The notes under the pieces were generated by a model that saw only the letters and a program-made list of their open reading frames with translations, did not search any database and had not been told where the DNA came from. 5,372 nucleotides of DNA from T1Sed10-7 sp041685505 (GTDB lineage Bacteria; Actinomycetota; Nitriliruptoria; Nitriliruptorales; Nitriliruptoraceae), in the NCBI GenBank assembly GCA_041685505.1, contig JAWLFQ010000119.1, forward strand, positions 1 to 5,372, read 5' to 3'. Shown here piece by piece: positions 1 through 5,372 of this stretch (positions are counted from its first letter, which is position 1; each line of letters starts with the position of its first letter). A program made the position numbers and the translations under genes.

Positions 1-307
1 CCTGGGCGAGCCGCGGGGACGCGAGGCCGGCTTCGTACGCCCCGTCGCGATCGTGACCGCGCAGCTGGTCCTCGACCAACAGCCGAACGTGGTCCACGTC
101 GTGCCACTGACCTCGACCATCCGCGGCTACCGGTCCGGGGTGCGTATCGAACCCGATCCCGACAACGGGCTCGAGGTGGTCGCGGCGGCACAGTGCCAGC
201 ACGTCCGTGCGATCACGGTGGGACGGCTCGCCGACCCGTTCGGCAACGTCGGCCCGCAAGCCCTCGGCCAGATCCGCGAGATCATCGCTGACCTTCTCGA
301 CCGCTGA
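1..307 (+). CDS. mazF: MazF/PemK-family endoribonuclease toxin, 5'-truncated by window edge
   Basis: This is the toxin of a type II toxin-antitoxin pair; MazF proteins are small cytoplasmic RNases that cut RNA at short specific sequences when not held by their antitoxin. The frame is open from base 2 and ends at TGA 305-307, giving 101 visible residues. The visible N-terminus carries the family segment GEPRGREAGFVRPV, including the conserved Arg-Pro, followed by the VVPLTST strand, IRGYRSGVRIEP, the AAQCQHVRAI strand and the C-terminal helix ending in IADLLDR. These are typical of actinobacterial MazF-like toxins of about 110 residues, so only about ten N-terminal residues are missing. A GTG at 53 could look like a start, but it lies after the conserved GREAGF.RP segment and is internal. 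The antitoxin would be expected just upstream, outside the window. I see no sign of damage. Nothing links it functionally to the next gene. Confidence 0.9.
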   Translation, partial: LGEPRGREAGFVRPVAIVTAQLVLDQQPNVVHVVPLTSTIRGYRSGVRIEPDPDNGLEVVAAAQCQHVRAITVGRLADPFGNVGPQALGQIREIIADLLDR

Positions 308-324
308 CCGCCCACACATCGCCG

Positions 325-343
325 TGACAGCTCGGTTGACAGC
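325..343 (+). promoter_or_regulatory. Heptamer direct repeat TGACAGC x2, 12-bp period: candidate SARP operator for the regulator gene
   Basis: TGACAGC occurs exactly at 325-331 and again at 337-343. SARP-family BTAD regulators are known to bind heptameric direct repeats spaced about one helical turn, usually 11 bp, just upstream of the -10. Here the period is 12 bp. The hexamer core GACAGC is the same as in the 11-bp repeats upstream of the convergent hydrolase gene, also oriented toward its gene. I infer an operator for autoregulation by the downstream AfsR-like protein; this is not shown by the sequence alone. Confidence 0.5.
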
Positions 344-351
344 CGACTCGT

Positions 352-357
352 CTGGAT
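352..357 (+). promoter_or_regulatory. Possible -10 element of the regulator gene
   Basis: CTGGAT lies 8 bp after the second TGACAGC. That is the spacing reported for SARP-dependent promoters between the last repeat and the -10. It matches TAGGAT-like actinobacterial -10 elements at four of six bases but lacks the conserved leading TA, so it is weak. There is no -35 at normal distance (329-334 reads AGCTCG), as would fit an activator-dependent promoter. It implies a leader of roughly 130-175 nt. Confidence 0.25.
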
Positions 358-405
358 CGGGCTGGACAACGCCGGGCGGCGGTGGTGAACCGTGCCGAAG
401 CCTCA

Positions 406-436
406 AGGGGGGTGCAGCCGGGGGTTCAGCCCCCCT
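406..436 (+). repeat. 12-bp tandem repeat with overlapping G/C hairpin in the regulator leader
   Basis: GGGGGTGCAGCC (408-419) is followed directly by GGGGGTTCAGCC (420-431), 11 of 12 bases identical; a third, poorer copy starts at 438 (9 of 12). The same bases can pair as AGGGGGG (406-412) with CCCCCCT (430-436), or more compactly GGGGG (420-424) with CCCCC (430-434) around TTCAG. It sits between the putative promoter and the start codon, so it could be a leader RNA structure. Alternatively it is a second, weaker regulator box, since it repeats a CAGC core at the same 12-bp period as the upstream TGACAGC pair. There is no T-run to make it a standard terminator. Confidence 0.5.
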
Positions 437-485
437 CGGGGGTCGGGCCGACCGGCGTGTAGCAGGGGGACCTCCGTCGGTGGGC

Positions 486-491
486 GGGAGG
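486..491 (+). promoter_or_regulatory. Strong Shine-Dalgarno (GGGAGG) for alternative GTG start at 497
   Basis: GGGAGG at 486-491 sits 5 nt before GTG 497, which is in frame with the regulator. Initiation here would add 14 residues (VATGCVRSSVPGSS) before the Met at 539. The upstream CCTCC at 471-475 is complementary to GGAGG 487-491, so the site could be masked in the RNA. The competing site is AGGG (529-532), 6 nt before ATG 539, which is weaker but places the start at the usual edge of the winged-helix domain. Confidence 0.4.
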
Positions 492-538
492 CACCAGTGG
501 CGACAGGATGTGTCCGATCTTCAGTGCCAGGGTCGTCC

Positions 539-3500
539 ATGTCCTCTGCCACCGTCTCCTTCCTCGGCCCCCTCATCGTGATCGTTGACGGGGCGCGCGT
601 CGACGTTCCCGGCCGCGGGGAACGGGCGCTGCTCAGCCTGCTCGCCTTGGACGTGGGCCGCCCGGTATCGGTCGGCAGGCTCGTGGAGGCGCTGTGGGAG
701 GAGGATCTGCCGGCCGACCCGATCAATGCGCTCCAGCTGCGCGTGTCCAAGCTGCGCCGGGCTGTCGGTGACCTCGTCGTGACCGAACCATCGGGTTACC
801 GCCTCGACCTCCCCACTCCGAGCATCGATCTGCACCGCTTCCGTGCGCTGGTGGCGCGCCGTCGGCCGCACGAGGCGCTGGGCCTGTGGCGGGGCACGCC
901 GTTGGCGGAGTTCGCCGGTCGGCACTGGGCGGACATCGAGGTCGCGGCGCTGCAGCAGGAGTGGGTCCATGCCATCACGGATCGGATCGACGCCGATCTG
1001 CAGGCGGGCCGCCATCTGGAGCTGGTCAGCGAGCTGGAACGCCTCGTCGAAGAGCACCCGGCCAACGAGCGCGTCTGGGCGCAACTCATGCTGGCCCAGT
1101 ACCGAAGCGATCGCCAGGCAGCTGCCCTGGGGACATTCCAGCGTGCGCGGTACCTGCTGGCCGAGCGGTTCGGACTCGACCCTGGACCCCACCTCCTCCA
1201 GATGGAACAGGCGATCCTGCGCCAGGATCACTCCCTGGACGCCGTAGTCGCGCGTACGTCGGACACCCCGGCGCCCTTGGGGCAGCTGGTCGGCCGAGCG
1301 GCCGAGTTGGATCGTTGCCTGTCTGCGCTGGGGACTCACCGGCTTGTCACCGTGGTCGGTCCGGGCGGGGTCGGCAAGAGCCGGCTTGCGCTCGAGGCCG
1401 CGCGGGTCCTCGCGGAGGAGTACGACGATGGCGCGGTCGTCGTGGACCTCGAGGGCGTCGCTGAGCCCGCACGCGTCGCCGCTGCTGTCGCCGAGGCCAT
1501 CGGGACCGATCAACCCCGCGACATCGCCGACAACACGGTGCTGGCGAGCTGGTTCCGGCGCAGGTCGTGCCTGCTGGTGCTGGACGGCTGTGAGCATGCC
1601 GTCGCCACCACCGCTGCACTGGTCAGCGACCTGCTTGTCATGGCACCGCGGCTGACCGTGCTGGCCACCAGCCGTGCCGCGCTGGGCGTCGCAGGCGGGT
1701 TCGAGGTCCGTTTGGCGCCGCTGGCGCGCTCGGCTGCGATCGAGTTGTTCCTCCAGCGGGCCGACGAGGTCGACGTTGTCGACGCGGCCGGTGGCGCAGC
1801 GGGGGTCGGGATCCGATCCGATGCAGCCCGCGCGGCCGCCGGTGCGATCGTGGACCGGGTCGATCGGCTGCCTCTGGCGATCGAGCTCGCTGCGGCGTGG
1901 ACGCGGTCGCTGCCGATCGGCGAGATCGCGAGCCGGCTCGACCGGGACCTCACCCTGCTCGACCACACCATGGGTGCCGGAACGGGTCACCGCCCGTTGC
2001 ACGGTGTGGTTGCCCGCAGCGTGGATCTGCTGGCACCGACGGAGGAGGCGCTGTTCCGGCAGCTCGCGGTCTTCGCAGGTGGGTGGTCGCTCCAGGACGC
2101 CGAGGCCGTCTGTCCCGTCGGTGAGGACGGGGGCGGGACGGTCTTCGGGTTGGCCCGGCTCGTGGAGCAGTCCCTGGTCATCGCCGAGGACGGGCGCTTC
2201 CGGATGCTTGGCCCCGTGGCGGAGGTGGCGGCCGCGCGGCTCGCGGCCTCCGGCGAGCAGAGCGCGCTCCGACGCGCCCACGCCCAGCACTTCCTCGACC
2301 TCGCCAGCGCAGCCGAGGAACGGTTGCGCGGACCGGAGCAGTCGAGGTGGCTGGCTCGCCTGCGCGCCAGTGCGGCGAACATGGCAGCGGCGTTGGCCTG
2401 GGCCCGTGATGCGGGCGGCTCCGCGTCCGACGAGCTCCTGCTGGCCGCAGCAGGTCTCGGGTGGTTCTGGTTCCTCGGCCGGCACGGAGATGGCCGCCGT
2501 GAGCTCGCAGCGGCGCTGGCGCTCGGTGACGGCGCGACAGCGCGAGCACGCGGTCAGGCGCTCCAGGCACAGTCGATCGTGCTGCGGCCCGGCGCCTGCA
2601 TCGTTCACCCCCACGACGGTGCCGACGAGCTGGCGGTGGCCAGCCGCGACCTGCTGGCCTCGGCCGGTGATCAGCGACGCGCCCTGCTGTCGGCGGTGAT
2701 GTGCGAGGTGCGTGCCATCGGTGGCGTGGAGACCGCAGCCGCGCTGGGGCGCCTGGCAACGGCAGCGGAGCGCCTCCGTTCCTTCGGTGATGCGTGGGGT
2801 GGCGCCCTGGCGGATTTCGTGGCGATGGAGGTCCACGTCCAGCAGGGGGACATCGACGACGCAGTGGTCCTCGGCGAACGTGCCCGCGGCGGCTTCGAGC
2901 AGGTGTCCGACGCCTGGGGGACCTCCTCGGTGGCGCTGCACCTGGCCCACGGTCTGCGTCTGGCCGGCCGCATCGCGGAGGCTGTTGCCCTGCTGGAGGT
3001 CGGCCGTGAGGAGGCCGACCGTGCCGGCATCCGCAACACGCTGTGCGGCATCCACGTCGACCTGGCACGCATCGCGCTGCACCGCGGCGACGTGGCGGCC
3101 ACACGGCGCTCGGTGGACGGGGTCCGCAGCCTCGCCGAGGATCTGGGCAACCTCATGCTCGTCGGCATGGCCGAGGTCATCGAGGCCAGCCTGCAGCTCG
3201 ACCGTGGCCGCGGTGATGATGCGCGTCGATTGCTGCGCGCCGCCATCGCCCGCTTCGAGCAGGAGGGCGTGCCGGGTGGGCTGGCTGAGGCACTGTCGTT
3301 GTGCGCCGTCGACGAGATCGACCGTGGCGACCTCGGGGCCGCCGAACGACACGCCCACCGGGCGCTGGGCCTGGCCACGGCGATGCACGATCGTGGCCTC
3401 GAGGCGCAGGCGATGGAGACCCTGGCGCTGGCGGTCGCGTCCCGCGGGGCACACACGGACGCCGCCACGGCACTGGGCCGTGCGGCGTCCGTGCGGCGGG

Positions 3501-3631
3501 AGGGTGGACGTCCCGCCTGTCGTACCGAGCAGGCCGTGGCCGACCGCGCGGACATCCTGGTCCGGCGGGCGGTCGGTGACCAGCGTTTCGACGAACTCGT
3601 GGCGGCGGCCGGCACCGCAGCGACGAGCTGA
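539..3631 (+). CDS. AfsR/SARP-family transcriptional regulator with BTAD, NB-ARC (STAND) ATPase and TPR-like C-terminus
   Basis: This is a large cytoplasmic regulator of 1030 residues in the AfsR/SARP class, whose members activate nearby promoters and couple activity to nucleotide binding and a sensed signal. Residues 1-92 form an OmpR-type winged helix (SVGRLVEALW recognition region, then NALQLRVSKLRRAVG). Residues 97-230 are the BTAD (DLHRFRALV through ERFGLDPGPHLLQMEQAIL). An NB-ARC ATPase follows: Walker A GPGGVGKS 274-281, Walker B LLVLDGCEH 345-353, sensor TSR 377-379, and RLPLAIELAAA near 443-453 in place of GLPL. A MalT-like winged helix covers about 480-575 (FRQLAVFAGGW, RFRMLGPVAEV). 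From 577 the protein is helical and TPR-like, with clearest repeats after about 805. No Ser/Thr kinase domain is present, unlike Streptomyces AfsR. It stops soon after the final helices and lacks the longer tail common in relatives. ATG 539 is chosen because it borders the domain; GTG 497 with a stronger Shine-Dalgarno is possible. No biosynthetic cluster is visible; its apparent partner is the convergent hydrolase gene. Domain calls are firm; target and signal are inferred or unknown. Confidence 0.95.
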   Translation: MSSATVSFLGPLIVIVDGARVDVPGRGERALLSLLALDVGRPVSVGRLVEALWEEDLPADPINALQLRVSKLRRAVGDLVVTEPSGYRLDLPTPSIDLHRFRALVARRRPHEALGLWRGTPLAEFAGRHWADIEVAALQQEWVHAITDRIDADLQAGRHLELVSELERLVEEHPANERVWAQLMLAQYRSDRQAAALGTFQRARYLLAERFGLDPGPHLLQMEQAILRQDHSLDAVVARTSDTPAPLGQLVGRAAELDRCLSALGTHRLVTVVGPGGVGKSRLALEAARVLAEEYDDGAVVVDLEGVAEPARVAAAVAEAIGTDQPRDIADNTVLASWFRRRSCLLVLDGCEHAVATTAALVSDLLVMAPRLTVLATSRAALGVAGGFEVRLAPLARSAAIELFLQRADEVDVVDAAGGAAGVGIRSDAARAAAGAIVDRVDRLPLAIELAAAWTRSLPIGEIASRLDRDLTLLDHTMGAGTGHRPLHGVVARSVDLLAPTEEALFRQLAVFAGGWSLQDAEAVCPVGEDGGGTVFGLARLVEQSLVIAEDGRFRMLGPVAEVAAARLAASGEQSALRRAHAQHFLDLASAAEERLRGPEQSRWLARLRASAANMAAALAWARDAGGSASDELLLAAAGLGWFWFLGRHGDGRRELAAALALGDGATARARGQALQAQSIVLRPGACIVHPHDGADELAVASRDLLASAGDQRRALLSAVMCEVRAIGGVETAAALGRLATAAERLRSFGDAWGGALADFVAMEVHVQQGDIDDAVVLGERARGGFEQVSDAWGTSSVALHLAHGLRLAGRIAEAVALLEVGREEADRAGIRNTLCGIHVDLARIALHRGDVAATRRSVDGVRSLAEDLGNLMLVGMAEVIEASLQLDRGRGDDARRLLRAAIARFEQEGVPGGLAEALSLCAVDEIDRGDLGAAERHAHRALGLATAMHDRGLEAQAMETLALAVASRGAHTDAATALGRAASVRREGGRPACRTEQAVADRADILVRRAVGDQRFDELVAAAGTAATS

Positions 3632-3657
3632 CGGCCGCTCACTCGGAGGTCGTCAGC
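3627..3657. terminator. Stem-loop spanning both convergent stop codons: candidate bidirectional terminator
   Basis: GCTGACGGCC (3627-3636) pairs with GGTCGTCAGC (3648-3657), a 10-bp stem with one G-U pair in the plus-strand RNA (an A-C mismatch in the minus-strand RNA) and an 11-nt loop. The outer seven base pairs are perfect. The left arm contains the regulator's TGA (3629-3631), and the loop contains the hydrolase stop (3639-3641). Only 7 bp separate the two genes, so any terminator must overlap their ends. No clear T-run follows on either side, which is common in high-GC actinobacteria but lowers certainty. Confidence 0.5.
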
Positions 3658-5183
3658 ACTTCCTCGACCATGTAGTCGGTGAACTGCATCGGCTGCTCGA
3701 ACAGCGGTCGGTGTCCGGAGCGTTCGAACACCACCAGGTCCTTGTGCGGAACCTCCAACATCGGGAACCACTCCTCGAACACCTCCGCGCGGGCGCGGGT
3801 CTCGTGGGCGCCCTGCACGAAGTGGACGGGAACCTCCAACTCCGTGGCGTCCCGGCGGAAGTCGACCTCGGTCAGCTGCGGGTACAGCGCGCTGGCGGTG
3901 TCGAGGAACCCCGGGAAGACATGGAACAGGTCGACCAGCGAGTACTCCTCGACCAGGAGGTTCTCGGAGAACTGCCCTGCCCCCTCCGAGTTGCCACTGC
4001 GGTCGTAGTCGTAGACATCCGGCTCGTGGGACAGCGCCCGCTCGTACAGCGTCACGTCGTGCGCGTACGGGGGTGGTCCCTGCGCCTCCAGGGAGTCAGC
4101 GAGATCGTCATGACCCTCGGCCCGCGCCCATGCGATCGTGTCGCGGTAGCCGATCCGGTCGGTCGCGGTCTGGCTCACCATCTGGCCGGTCCCGACGTAG
4201 GCCGCGTACAGGTCGGGTCGCTGCTGGACGGCCAGGACCCCCAGCGTCGAGCCCCACGACTGCCCGAGCAGGTAGATGCGCTCGGTGTCGAAGCGGTCGA
4301 CGAGGTACTCGGTCATGGCGATCGTGTCGTCCACCGCGGACTGCAGGGTGTAGGTGTCGACCGGGTCGAGCTCACCGTAGGAGCGGCCGGTACCGCGCTG
4401 GTCCCAGGTGACGACCGTCGCGTGCGCCTCCAGCGACGACAGGTGCCGACGCATCGCGCCGAGCTCGGTCCCACCGGGTCCGCCGGCGAGGTAGAGCACC
4501 ACCGGGTTGTCGACGTCGTGGCCCCGCACCATGATCCCCAGATCGTGGCCGTTGATCGGCACACGCGTCAGCTCGGCGACGCTGCCGGGCAGCACCTCGC
4601 CGTCGGGTCCGGTGATCGGGTCGGTCTGTGCAGGCCGGCCGATCGCCAGCGCCAGGAGTCCGAGGACCACCACGCTGGCAACCACACGGACGTCGGCTCC
4701 GGTGAAGGGTCGTGTCCACAGACCGGCGATGCCGTTGCGACCGACCACGATGCCGAGCGTCACGGGCACCGCGGTCACCAGGGCGAGCAGGCCCCGCCCG
4801 CCGATCAGGGCCAGCCATCCGAACACGCTGGTGAGCGTCGGCAGGTCGACCGATGGTCCGGTCACCGGGATCCGTACGAGCTCCCAACCGGCCGCCAGCA
4901 GCAGCGGCGCCGCCAGGTAGGCCCAAGCTGACCGCCATGTCGCCCCGGTGGCGGCGCCGACCAGGAACGTCACGCCGACCGTCGCCAGCGCGGTGACCGA
5001 CGTCGCGGGACCCCGGGGCATGAGCAGCCCGAGGGCCACCCCGGTCACGAGGGGCAGCGCGAGCACGACGGCGCGGTGCTCACCCAACCACGTGCCAGCC
5101 GCTGCCAGCCAGTCGTCGGTCGATCGGCTGTCGGTGGTCGGCGTGCGGCTATCTCTGTCCAGCACCGGTGTCTGGTTCGTCAT
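3639..5183 (-). CDS. Polytopic membrane protein with C-terminal proline-iminopeptidase-like alpha/beta hydrolase domain
   Basis: The 514-residue product has two parts. After a polar N-terminal tail (1-36), hydrophobic segments lie near 38-55, 62-79, 86-101, 117-148 (long, possibly two spans) and 166-182. Arg-rich loops after the fourth segment suggest N-inside, five spans and an outside C-terminus, but this is only inferred. Residues 205-514 form an alpha/beta hydrolase like the S33 prolyl aminopeptidase group: oxyanion motif GGPGG 234-238, WDQRGTGRS 260-268, nucleophile elbow GQSWGS 307-312 with Ser309, a cap around 335-445, and SGHRPLFEQP with His491. The usual acid position reads GAHE, making Glu461 the likely third triad member instead of Asp. 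Ordinary S33 enzymes are soluble and about 300 residues, so the membrane module is an N-terminal addition. Substrate is unknown: peptide, ester, amide or lactone are all possible. The ATG has a good Shine-Dalgarno. The frame stays open upstream to the window edge, but has no ATG, GTG or TTG there. It converges on the regulator gene and is probably controlled by it. Confidence 0.94.
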   Translation of the reverse strand: MTNQTPVLDRDSRTPTTDSRSTDDWLAAAGTWLGEHRAVVLALPLVTGVALGLLMPRGPATSVTALATVGVTFLVGAATGATWRSAWAYLAAPLLLAAGWELVRIPVTGPSVDLPTLTSVFGWLALIGGRGLLALVTAVPVTLGIVVGRNGIAGLWTRPFTGADVRVVASVVVLGLLALAIGRPAQTDPITGPDGEVLPGSVAELTRVPINGHDLGIMVRGHDVDNPVVLYLAGGPGGTELGAMRRHLSSLEAHATVVTWDQRGTGRSYGELDPVDTYTLQSAVDDTIAMTEYLVDRFDTERIYLLGQSWGSTLGVLAVQQRPDLYAAYVGTGQMVSQTATDRIGYRDTIAWARAEGHDDLADSLEAQGPPPYAHDVTLYERALSHEPDVYDYDRSGNSEGAGQFSENLLVEEYSLVDLFHVFPGFLDTASALYPQLTEVDFRRDATELEVPVHFVQGAHETRARAEVFEEWFPMLEVPHKDLVVFERSGHRPLFEQPMQFTDYMVEEVLTTSE

Positions 5184-5189
5184 GATCCA

Positions 5190-5197
5190 CCCTTCCT
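5190..5197 (-). promoter_or_regulatory. Ribosome binding site of the hydrolase gene
   Basis: On the minus strand AGGAAGGG ends 6 nt before the ATG at 5183-5181. This is a well-placed purine-rich Shine-Dalgarno. It supports this ATG as the start even though the frame is open further upstream. Confidence 0.7.
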
Positions 5198-5210
5198 CGA
5201 GGTCGGGTGC

Positions 5211-5216
5211 ATCATC
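5211..5216 (-). promoter_or_regulatory. Possible -10 element of the hydrolase gene
   Basis: Minus-strand GATGAT matches TATAAT at four of six bases. It lies 9 bp downstream of the nearer CGACAGC heptamer and about 28 bp upstream of the start codon, leaving a short leader that still contains the Shine-Dalgarno. No -35 consensus exists at 17-18 bp (the bases read AGCGGG or CAGCGG and belong to the direct repeat), which fits a promoter where a bound activator replaces -35 contacts. Confidence 0.4.
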
Positions 5217-5223
5217 TCCGGGG

Positions 5224-5254
5224 CCGCTGTCGTCCCGCTGTCGTGGGGTTGCCG
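5224..5254 (-). promoter_or_regulatory. 11-bp-period direct repeat (CGACAGC): candidate SARP operator for the hydrolase gene
   Basis: On the minus strand the 10-mer ACGACAGCGG occurs twice exactly (5244-5235 and 5233-5224), a period of 11 bp or one helical turn. One further period upstream, CGGCAAC (5254-5248) matches CGACAGC at five of seven positions. Two or three heptamers at 11-bp intervals, ending just before a -10-like hexamer, is the known layout of SARP binding sites. The core GACAGC is shared with the TGACAGC pair upstream of the regulator gene. I infer that the neighbouring AfsR-like protein binds here and activates the hydrolase gene. Confidence 0.6.
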
Positions 5255-5372
5255 AGCGACCGGACGGGGCTGGGGCGTCGTCCCGGAGGATGAGGAGGGA
5301 GACCGCTCGCGATCTCGGACGGCCGTGACCGTCAGCCCCGAGCTGGCCGATGCCACGGCCAGCTCCCTCGGC
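5246..5372. other. Right-edge region with no callable gene
   Basis: Two minus-strand frames are open across this stretch. One is in frame with the hydrolase; the other ends in a TGA overlapping the hydrolase ATG as ATGA. Neither encodes a recognisable domain. On the plus strand a GTG at 5325 opens a frame to the edge (VTVSPELADATASSLG) with G/C-ending codons, which could be the first residues of a divergent gene, but it has no good Shine-Dalgarno. The purine-rich GAGGAGGGAGA at 5292-5302 is too far from it. I call no gene here. Confidence 0.4.
5340..5365. repeat. Perfect 10-bp inverted repeat at the right edge
   Basis: GAGCTGGCCG (5340-5349) is the exact reverse complement of CGGCCAGCTC (5356-5365), around a 6-nt loop ATGCCA. 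It would form a stable hairpin in RNA from either strand. It could terminate a minus-strand gene ending just right of the window, be a dimer-binding operator, or lie by chance inside a gene continuing past the edge. No T-run follows on either strand. Confidence 0.5.

Larger units (their letters stand above)
308..538. other. Intergenic region between mazF and the regulator gene
   Basis: This 231-bp stretch has no convincing gene. The regulator's frame stays open back to GTG 392, but residues encoded by 392-538 are low-complexity (Gly, Ser, Pro, Arg), use many A/T-ending codons unlike the gene body, and match no domain, so I treat it as leader. It contains a TGACAGC direct repeat (325-343), a possible -10 (352-357), a 12-bp tandem repeat able to form a hairpin (406-436), a CCTCC/GGAGG stem (471-491) and two candidate ribosome binding sites. 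No intrinsic terminator with a T-run follows mazF. Confidence 0.6.

Noticed and set aside
53..307. A complete 84-residue mazF starting at GTG 53
   Set aside because: The frame is open upstream and encodes the conserved GREAGF.RP segment of MazF before this codon, so the true start lies left of the window.
336..341. A perfect TTGACA resembling a sigma-70 -35 box
   Set aside because: No TAnnnT hexamer lies 16-19 bp downstream. The match comes from its overlap with the second TGACAGC repeat, so I treat it as part of that repeat.
392..538. N-terminal extension of the regulator from GTG 392
   Set aside because: It has no good Shine-Dalgarno, codon use unlike the gene body, low-complexity residues, and overlaps the tandem repeat and hairpin. 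The domain starts at 539.
521..3454. A 977-codon open frame on the minus strand antisense to the regulator gene
   Set aside because: It is a shadow of the real gene in very GC-rich DNA: the translation has no recognisable domain, while the plus strand gives a full AfsR-like domain series.
2712..4931. A 739-codon plus-strand open frame crossing the regulator 3' end and the hydrolase gene
   Set aside because: It runs through two well-supported genes in other frames, is rich in Arg, Trp, Ser and Pro as expected for a GC shadow frame, and shows no domain.
5290..5328. A 12-codon ORF (ATG 5290 to TGA 5328) whose stop overlaps GTG 5325, like a coupled leader peptide
   Set aside because: GGAGG directly abuts the ATG with no spacing, and the downstream frame is too short in this window to recognise a gene.
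5182..5372. A minus-strand frame ending in an ATGA overlap with the hydrolase start, suggesting an upstream coupled gene
   Set aside because: The 63 codons match no domain, and the stretch contains a direct repeat and -10-like element at promoter spacing, so a promoter region is more likely. Sequence to the right is needed to decide.

Overview
The window is high-GC DNA, with third codon positions almost all G or C in the genes. Together with an AfsR/SARP-type STAND regulator this points to an actinobacterium. I cannot name the genus; a deep-branching high-GC lineage is as possible as a streptomycete relative. No phage, IS, tRNA, rRNA or CRISPR signal is visible.

Layout. (1) Bases 1-307 (+): the 3' part of a MazF/PemK-type toxin gene that begins left of the window. 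(2) Bases 308-538: a 231-bp intergenic region with a direct repeat of TGACAGC, a weak -10, a G/C-rich tandem repeat that can fold, and two competing start sites. (3) Bases 539-3631 (+): a 1030-residue AfsR-like regulator (winged helix, BTAD, NB-ARC/STAND ATPase, TPR-like C-terminus). (4) Bases 3639-5183 (-): a convergent gene for a 514-residue polytopic membrane protein carrying a proline-iminopeptidase-like alpha/beta hydrolase domain. Only 7 bp separate the two stop codons, and a 10-bp-stem inverted repeat spans both. (5) Bases 5184-5372: the hydrolase promoter region and a 10-bp perfect palindrome at the edge; no gene can be called there.

Main observation. Upstream of the hydrolase start, reading the minus strand, lies a perfect 10-bp direct repeat with an 11-bp period (core CGACAGC), a third degenerate copy one period further out, and a -10-like GATGAT 9 bp downstream. 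Upstream of the regulator, reading the plus strand, TGACAGC occurs twice with a 12-bp period, with a -10-like CTGGAT 8 bp downstream. SARP regulators are known to bind heptameric direct repeats spaced about one helical turn, with the last repeat about 8 bp from the -10. The two genes facing each other therefore seem to share an operator core (GACAGC) in the geometry expected for this regulator family. I infer a compact module: a STAND/SARP sensor-regulator that controls itself and a membrane-anchored, probably extracytoplasmic, hydrolase. The signal and substrate cannot be read from the sequence.
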